Below are positions 57,987 through 64,000 of a stretch of 64,000 nucleotides of DNA, piece after piece. Source of the DNA: Oscarella lobularis (taxonomy: Eukaryota > Porifera > Homoscleromorpha > Homosclerophorida > Oscarellidae); the NCBI RefSeq assembly GCF_947507565.1, contig NC_089183.1, positions 1,240,001 to 1,304,000 on the forward strand, in the 5' to 3' direction. Made by a program: the position numbers and the translations under genes. The stretch's first letter is position 1, and the number at the start of each line of letters is the position of its first letter. The notes beneath the pieces were generated by a model. The model searched no databases. It was not told the origin of the DNA and worked only from the letters and a program-made list of their open reading frames with translations.

Positions 57987-58982
57987 TCATTGAAGTTCTC
58001 CCAGTAACGTTATAGCGCATTCTCTCTTAAGAGACCTACTTTGCACAAGATCACCACAATTGTTTTCACGTGCTATGTCAGCGGGTGTTCCCTCACAACT
58101 TTCGAGAGACCAATCAGCATCTGCGTCGGTCAAAACTCCTAACACGTTTCGGCTTCCGCACTCTAGTGCTCGCATAAGCGGGGTCCATCCAAAGGCGTCA
58201 AGCTCGTTTACGGCAACGCTTTCGTCGTGGTCAAGAAGTAGTTTCAGCATGGTTGGGTTGTCGAGGGCTGCTGCTTCATGCAGTGCCGTAGTGACGCCCA
58301 TTGTCATGAAGGCACTTGCTCCTATCTCCAGCAATTCCCTCGCAGCATCGACGCTGGCAGCAATTGATTCGCGCTCCTGACATCTGATGTGATTAAAGCA
58401 CCAATAGCTTTTCCAGAACTTTGCTTTAGTCGTTGCCAGTTGTGTTCTCTCTAACTCTTGTACCTTTTTTACATGCGAGCGAGAGCACCATTCGGAAAAG
58501 GCGCTGTCTTCAGAACTAAATTTTACATGTAGTTATACCAAATTGTTGATGAATTACTCAGACACTCACTTTCTCTTGAAAGCACAGACCATGTCCAGAG
58601 TGAACTTCCAGGTGTGATGACAAGCCTTTTTTGGATCTCAATATCTCGTTCGCACAGTCTTTGTGATTGAATAGAAGGGCTAGAAAGAGAGGAGTGAAGT
58701 TGTTATCGTCTTTGGCATCTACGTGTCCGCCGTGATTTTGAATCAATTTGCAGACGCGTGCATGTCCTTTTATTGCGGCTAGATGCAGTGCCGTAAAGCT
58801 GAAAATCTGATGCTTCGGATCCGCTTCATGTGCTTCAAATAATAGCGACAGGACAGCATCTTCACGGCCATAAAAAGCAGACAAGCAGTAGCATTCTCCT
58901 GCCGCTTGCCTTTTGAGACAGTCAGGAATCTCATTCAAGTAAGCGTTAATTCGATCGGAAGTTTCGTCAACAATAGATCTGC
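57987..58982 (-). pseudogene. Ankyrin-repeat gene, tandem copy A (one frame change)
   Basis: Exon a is about 58982-58570 with donor AAA|GTGAGTG; exon b is 58515-57987, entered after AAAATTTAG. Exon a encodes IPDCLKRQAAGECYCLSAFYG and ankyrin motifs FTALHLAAIKGHARV and NNFTPLFLALLFNHKDCA; exon b encodes TTALHEAAALDNPTMLKLLLDHD and DAFGWTPLMRAL. Aligned with copy B, the end of exon a (WKFTLDMVCAFKRK) is in another frame from the upstream repeats, implying an indel around 58615-58640 near an AAAAAAGG run. The splice phase fits the downstream frame. It is either a young pseudogene or carries a sequence error. The stop follows LLGELQ; no SOCS box or other C-terminal domain is seen. Confidence 0.6.
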
Positions 58983-59601
58983 AATATAGGATACCTTATT
59001 ATCATCACCCTATTTTAGCCAGAACATAAGTGCGGCGTCATTTATTTCGCTTCCTTTCCGCCCTAGCTCGCGGCCCACCCTCTGTCTCCGCCCCCCACTC
59101 CTGTTGGTGCAACTTTAATTATATGATATGTTGACGTTTAAGTCGCTCACCACACTAACCTTACTAATCCTCTACCGGGCGAGGTATAAATAAGCTTGTG
59201 TATACTAGTAATTGTGTACCTTTTGACGATTCGCTTTGTTTGAAATCGATAGCGTGGCCAGTCACTGGCCGACATCTTTTTATATTAGAACCCTTGATAT
59301 GGTTTGCTCTACATAAACAGCTCTGACGAAGCTTTAGGACACTGTGCTTTCTGATCGTCTCAATATGCAAAGTGATCATGTGCAGATACCGTGACGGGAA
59401 CTTCAATTTCCCGGGTTTCTGTTCTCTGGTGGTGTGTGTTGAGCATAGGAGAGATGTTATAGATATTTTTTCATTGTGGTACGCATACATGTATAAAAGA
59501 ATCAGATGCATGTCTTGGCTATGCCGCAAGTGAGAAGTACACAAACACCGAATTTACAAACTTGGAAAATCACTTTTTGGGAAAATCACTTTTTGGAAAA
59601 T
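58983..59601. other. Intergenic between the two ankyrin copies
   Basis: No recognised exon. A minus-strand frame of 126 codons at 59164-59544 has no domain and no copy-A counterpart. A short direct repeat (GAAAATCACTTTTTGG) occurs twice near 59568-59600. Confidence 0.45.
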
Positions 59602-60790
59602 TCACTTTATGTATCCATTTTTTGAGCTGACAAATTTGGATTCAGGCTGTCGTCTTTCAGATGGTCTTTTTTCTGCAAAGAAACCATTTGGCAGTAGCAT
59701 TTTTTTCTGACCTAAAAGAACGTCAAAGAGATCTGCAATTTCTTTTCTCAAATCAGCTTTTCTTCCAAACACTTTTTTAGTATGACAGTCGTCTTCAAAG
59801 CCTAAGGAGACTTGGATGAGTTTAGAAATAACCCAAATGATACGTACTTGGTACAATTTCGTCGCTTGCATCACACCTCACTGCTATTTCTCGAGCTGTT
59901 CCTTCAGAACTTTCAATCAGCCAAGAAGCGTGTCTGTCACTCAGCACTTTCACAGCACTTCTGCTTTCACATACTAGTGCATGCATGAGCGGAGTCCATC
60001 CAAAAGCGTCAAGCTCGTCGACAAAAGCGCCTTTGTCTAGATTTAATATAAGTTCCAAAATGATTGGTTTGAAGAGAGTTGCTGCTTCATGTAGGGCAGT
60101 AGTGACACCTATCATCATAGTAGCACTTGCACCGCTCTCAAGCAATTTCTTCACAGCATCAACTTTTGTAGCATTCAGTTCTACCTTCTGGCGTCTGACC
60201 AGATCAAAGCACCAAAAGCTTTTCCAGAAAGTGGCTTCGTCATTGACCAGTTTTAGGCACTCCAGTTCTTCTACATGCATGTGAGCGAGAGCGCCACGTT
60301 GAAAAGGACATACTCTCAAGACTAAAGTATAGGTTTTACGCGATTTAAAGGAACATCATTCACACACTCACTTTTTCGCGAACTCGCAGACCATGTCTCG
60401 AGTAAAAGTCCAAGTGGAAGGACACGCACATTTTGGATCAGCTTCGCATCGCAGCATTTCTCTAGCGCAGTCTTTGTGATCGAAAAGAATCGCATAGAAG
60501 AGAGGAGTCAATTCCTTGTCGTCTTTTGCATTGATTAATCCTCCGTGTGCCAGGATCGTTTTGATGACAAGTACGTTTCCTCGAATTGCGGCGACGTGCA
60601 TAAGCGTCAGGCCGAAAATTCGATGCATAAGGTTTGCGTCGTATTTGTCAATCAAGTACAGCAGTGCATCTTCATTACTCCCATAATAGGCAGAAAAGAA
60701 AAAGCATTCACTTGCCGCTTGTCGCTTGAGGCAATCAGGAAAGCCAATCAGGTACTGTACTCTTTTGGTAAGGCCTTTGAGGGTGCTTCA
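59602..60790 (-). pseudogene. Ankyrin-repeat gene, tandem copy B (probable frame change)
   Basis: Exon a (about 60790-60373) encodes FPDCLKRQAASECFFFSAYYG and ankyrin motifs LTLMHVAAIRGNV and LTPLFYAILFDHKDCA, with donor AAA AA|GTGAGTG. Exon b (60325 to about 59849) encodes ATFWKSFWCFD, TTALHEAATLFKPIILELIL and DAFGWTPLMHALVC. A third exon (about 59825-59602) adds a charged tail (GFEDDCHTKKVFGRK). In exon b the start (FSTWRSRSH) and the later part (VEELECLKLV) lie in different frames relative to copy A, suggesting an indel near 60275. No kinase, Death or SOCS module is attached. The third exon is not seen in copy A. Confidence 0.6.
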
Positions 60791-61880
60791 TGAAGAACAA
60801 ATCTGTGCAAGACATACAGCAATGAAGTAAGCATGATGACGCTCCGCCCCCTTTCCCTCCTACACGTAGGCCAGGGCAGGGCACTCCTTGGGAAATGTTT
60901 GTCTATGCTACCAATGGTCGCTTATATTTACCAGCAACTTTCCCTCATGCTAAGGGTGATTTGCTATGTCGCGTTAATTTGTCTCTGGTCTCCAATTTTA
61001 GTAGAATCGCGACGATTTTGTAAGAAACCCCGCAAAAAAACATTAGAATAACCTTGCAAAGGAACATTGTTGGGGAAAAAGCTCGTCTTTACTTATTTAT
61101 TGGGGACCAGAGATAGCCCGCGTCAATTTTCGTCATGCGACACCGGGACTCGATCACAGCCCTCAATTAGATTCCGACCCGTAAAAAGCGACGATCTGCA
61201 CTACAATTAACTTTGAGGGCTAAAGAGCTTTCCCAATTCGGAGAGGACGGACAGATACACTAAGGCGTCGTACGCCCACGCCAACTTATGGAAGCCGCAC
61301 CGCGTGACATGAAGGTACCAGTAGCCTCGTATCTTAGAGTCTAAGATACTGATTAACTAATAGAAATACTTTAGCAGCATGTACCATGACGTAATCCGAT
61401 TAGATTGGAGGAGATCGAAGTAGCGTTCACCGTTTCCACGCTTTGTGTTCGACATGAGTCGGTTTCTCTATAGCTGCATGCCACGCCTCTCGCTGCTATT
61501 AGGACGAATGTACGGGTCTCATCGTAGATGGTCTCATCGTAGATGGTCTCATCAGCGAGGGGGATGCGCACCAACGTCGTCGCGTGCGATACGGCGAGCA
61601 TCGTTTCGGCGGGGACCGTGCCGTGAGTTGTGCATGCATGCCGTGGTTAGTAAAATTGTGCCGTCAATCGATCGATCAAAATGGCGTAGAGAACGCTGTG
61701 TCAGGCAGAGGCTTCAGAGTGTACTGATCGCTGCCCTCGCTGGACTGCCCGGACTGCCCGGACTGCCCTGGACTGGCTTCTCCAGGGCTTCTCAGCGTAG
61801 GCTATAACGCGCGCGTCCTGCCTTCTTTTTGCCGCATGCATCTTTTTGCGTTTAGTCGTTTGACGCCGTCTGACCATAGA
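60791..61880. other. Intergenic with short tandem repeats
   Basis: No gene recognised. It contains an imperfect inverted pair around TTGTCTCTGGTCTCCAATTTT (near 60980) and GGGGACCAGAGATAGCCCGCG (near 61101), GGTCTCATCGTAGAT repeated two to three times at 61515-61553, and a CTGCCCGGA repeat near 61745-61775. Confidence 0.5.
61515..61553. repeat. Short tandem repeat, 15-bp unit
   Basis: GGTCTCATCGTAGAT present about 2.6 times in a row. Confidence 0.85.
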
Positions 61881-62136
61881 TAAAAGAGAACATCTTCTTC
61901 AGATTCCTGTTGCTGACGTTAGAATGACAGATACTAAGCTCGGAGCTTACGGAGGTTAATTGCCTAAAAGTAGTAAAACAGCATAAGTATTGGTTTTAAT
62001 TTCTGTTTAGGAGTGAAAGTGGGCTTCTGGCGCGGCCCGATGCCCTGTGGCTGTCAAAATATCTTTTGAAGTCTTGCACTCCGACTACTACCTTCTTCTC
62101 TTTCAGCGAGAGATTGCCGTCTGCACTCGTTCTCAG
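61881..62136 (+). pseudogene. Scrap copied from the ankyrin-kinase gene
   Basis: Matches 44779 to about 45033 of the ankyrin-kinase gene, including the end of the coil exon (CTTCTTCAGATTCCTGTTGC), the intron, and the start of the kinase exon (GTGAAAGTGGGCT.CTGGCG, CTGTGGCTGTCAAA, TTTCAGCGAGAGATTGCCG). It contains small deletions in the glycine-loop codons and an insertion before the VAVK codons. The intron is retained, so it was copied as DNA, not through mRNA. It stops abruptly at about 62136, just before the next ankyrin gene. Confidence 0.85.
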
Positions 62137-62269
62137 AACGAAGCGACGAACGAACTAAAGGGGGCGTTTTTTATGTTGAGGGTGGTGACGTCATCGTCGA
62201 GAGATCCCGTTCAGTGGTCAGTTGAGTGAGCCTTCAGTGAAATCGGCCTATACAAGACAATTTTAACCG

Positions 62270-64000
62270 ATGCGCCGACGAGACTATAATCTCCTTTCCG
62301 CCGTTAGTAGAGGAGACATCGACAAAGTAAGAAGGCTCGTGCTCGAAGGCGCCAAGCTCTCTTTGACAGGTAAACGACTCAAGGCAATTGGTTTCTAATT
62401 GGCTAAATGCTGTGCAGGATTGCGCCCGCTTCAATTGGCTTGTGAGAAGAGATACAATGACCTTGCTCTCTTCCTGGTCGAAAACGGGGCACCTATAAGC
62501 AAGGTCCGTCGTTTCTGCGGCTTCGTACCAGCTAGGCTTGAAGTTTTCCCAAGCAAGTCTTTTTGACGTTGTGCGTGCTTTTACCTGTATAGGAAACTTT
62601 CTATTGTGCGTATGAGAATAGACTCTCCATTTCGACAATTGTCGAAATGATTACTCGGAGCCCTCGGGTAATGAATATATAAAATTAGCCCTATTAAAGA
62701 TCATAAACATCTAATAACTTCAGGTTGGGAGTTTCGCACTTCTTCATGCTTGTAAGAGCGACCACGTTAAACTAGAAAGAGTACTGATTGGCGTTGGTGC
62801 AAACGTCAACATAGCAGACAAAGTATGAGTCATAAGCTAATGCGTATTTAATTAGATGTTATTTAATTAAATTTTTAGTTTCGGAGGCTTCTTTTGTTAG
62901 CTGCGTGTGAAAGGAGTAACGTGAAAATCTCTCATCTCATGATTGACGCTGGAGCGGATATAAACACAGCCGACGAAGTATAAAGTTATAATAAATTCTT
63001 TTCGTTTCATTTAATTAGTGTGATATGAAACTTTAGTTTGGTAACTTTCCCTTGTTGGCTGCTTGCGAAAATGGTGACATAGAAATTGCTAAAGTCCTGA
63101 TTAACGCTGAAGCGGATGTCAAGAGAACAGGCGAGGTATGCAGCCATGATTTTCTGTAAAAAATTTATTTTTAGTATACGTTCTCTAGTTTGGGAGATCT
63201 CCTTTATTGGCAGCATGCGAGAACGACGCAGAAATTGTTAAACTTCTGATTGACGCTGGAGCGGATGTCAATGGGGCAGACGAGGTATATGTAACCGAAT
63301 TATTTTATCCGCTTTAAATTTTGAACGTACGAAAGCTTGGGAGATTTCCTTTGCTGGCTGCGTGTCAGAAAAGTGACATGCAAATCGTTAAATTGCTTAT
63401 TCTTGCTGGAGCGGAGGTCAAAAAAGTAGACGAGGTGTTTATTCGTAAATTGCTCAATCCTCAATTTAATCAGCAGTTTAACTTTAAGAATGAGATGTTT
63501 GCTTTATTGGCTGCATGCGAATGTGAGACTAGCGAGGTAGAAATTGTTGAATTACTTATTGCTGCTGGAGCGGAGGTCAATAGAGCAGACGCGGTTTGTA
63601 GCCTAAGTTAATTCTAAATCACGATTATCAATGTCCGTTGCAAACTTTAGTACGAGAAATTTCCTTTGTTGGCTGCGTGTAGGAAGAATGACGTAAAAAC
63701 TGCTAAACTACTGATTGACGCTGGAGCGAATATCAGGAAGACTGACAAGGTAGCTATTATTGTTTTTGAACATGCAAGAAAATTGAAACATTAGTTCGGA
63801 GCATTTCCTTTGTTGGTTGCGTGCGAAGAAAGGGCTATAGAATGTGTCAAATTACTGATTGATGCTGGAATAGATATCAAAGAAGCAGACGAGGTATGAA
63901 GTCGTGAATCGTTGTTAAGTGAAGCATTACTTTTGAATTGAAGTTGCTTCGGAGATTTCCTCTGATGTTGACTGCCTGTCAAAAAAGTGACGTATACTTC
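62270..64000 (+). CDS. Ankyrin-array gene, paralogue of the 4163-11269 gene, 3' cut by window end
   Basis: ATG at 62270 (MRRRDYNLLSAVSRGDIDKV), exon 1 62270-62369, then one-repeat exons: 62418-62503, 62593-62667, one from about 62724, one from about 62880, then near 63036-63134, 63189, 63338, 63494, 63653, 63796, and a partial last exon from about 63945. From 63036 on, each exon corresponds in order to an exon of the first ankyrin-Roc gene: the FGRSPLLAACEN exon lacks one residue in both, the CECETSEVE exon is two codons longer like CESEKTDVK, and the last begins with the same LLRRFPL extension. Introns also align (GTTTGTAGCCTAAGTTAA). The C-terminal Roc, COR and Death parts are expected beyond the window but not seen. 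The visible start has no kinase. Confidence 0.85.

Noticed and set aside
1-64000. tRNA or rRNA genes and LTR-type or capsid-bearing elements
   Set aside because: No cloverleaf with box A/B pairs, no rRNA core sequence, and no long direct terminal repeats or polymerase/capsid motifs were recognised by eye.

Overview
The window is intron-bearing metazoan DNA from a compact genome. Introns are mostly 45-110 bp with GT-AG ends, genes are a few hundred bases apart, and the protein families (Death and CARD domains, Roc-COR GTPase, ankyrin arrays with one repeat per exon, sushi/EGF/LDLa/NTR secreted proteins, frizzled-like seven-pass receptors, TKL-type kinases) are animal ones. The mix fits a sponge or another early-branching invertebrate; that assignment is inference from gene content. 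A 200-base assembly gap lies at 3963-4162.

Layout. 0.6-1.9 kb: a small minus-strand gene. 2.5-3.2 kb: a non-autonomous DNA transposon. 3.6-4.2 kb: a long palindrome running into the gap. 4.2-11.3 kb (plus): ankyrin (about 25 repeats)-Roc-COR-Death gene. 14.5 kb: a small secreted cysteine-rich protein. 16.1-22.6 kb (minus): an intact gene encoding CARD-coiled coil-six Kelch repeats-Death-kinase, followed directly by a decayed copy of its Kelch-kinase 3' half. 23.5-38.6 kb (plus): four tandem seven-pass receptor genes (two open, two broken) plus a receptor scrap, interrupted by a 4.3-kb Mutator-like transposon that itself carries a nested 526-bp element. 38.9 kb: a fold-back element. 39.9 kb: a 101-residue beta-rich protein. 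40.7-45.7 kb (plus): ankyrin-coiled coil-kinase. 46.8-55.2 kb: two head-to-head sushi-EGF-LDLa-NTR secreted proteins with a full-length pogo/Tigger transposon between them. 58.0-60.8 kb (minus): two tandem ankyrin genes. 61.9 kb: a scrap copied from the ankyrin-kinase gene. 62.3-64 kb (plus): a second gene of the ankyrin-Roc type, cut by the window end.

Taken together this is a duplication-rich region of candidate recognition and signalling proteins: ankyrin or Kelch sensor arrays joined to CARD, Death, GTPase and kinase modules, next to receptor and secreted multidomain families. Tandem duplication, exon-block duplication and pseudogene decay are visible for almost every family. The most unusual single item is the CARD-Kelch-Death-kinase gene. 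Three elements (MULE, Tigger, and the nested non-autonomous insert) look recent because their ends or target duplications are still nearly perfect.
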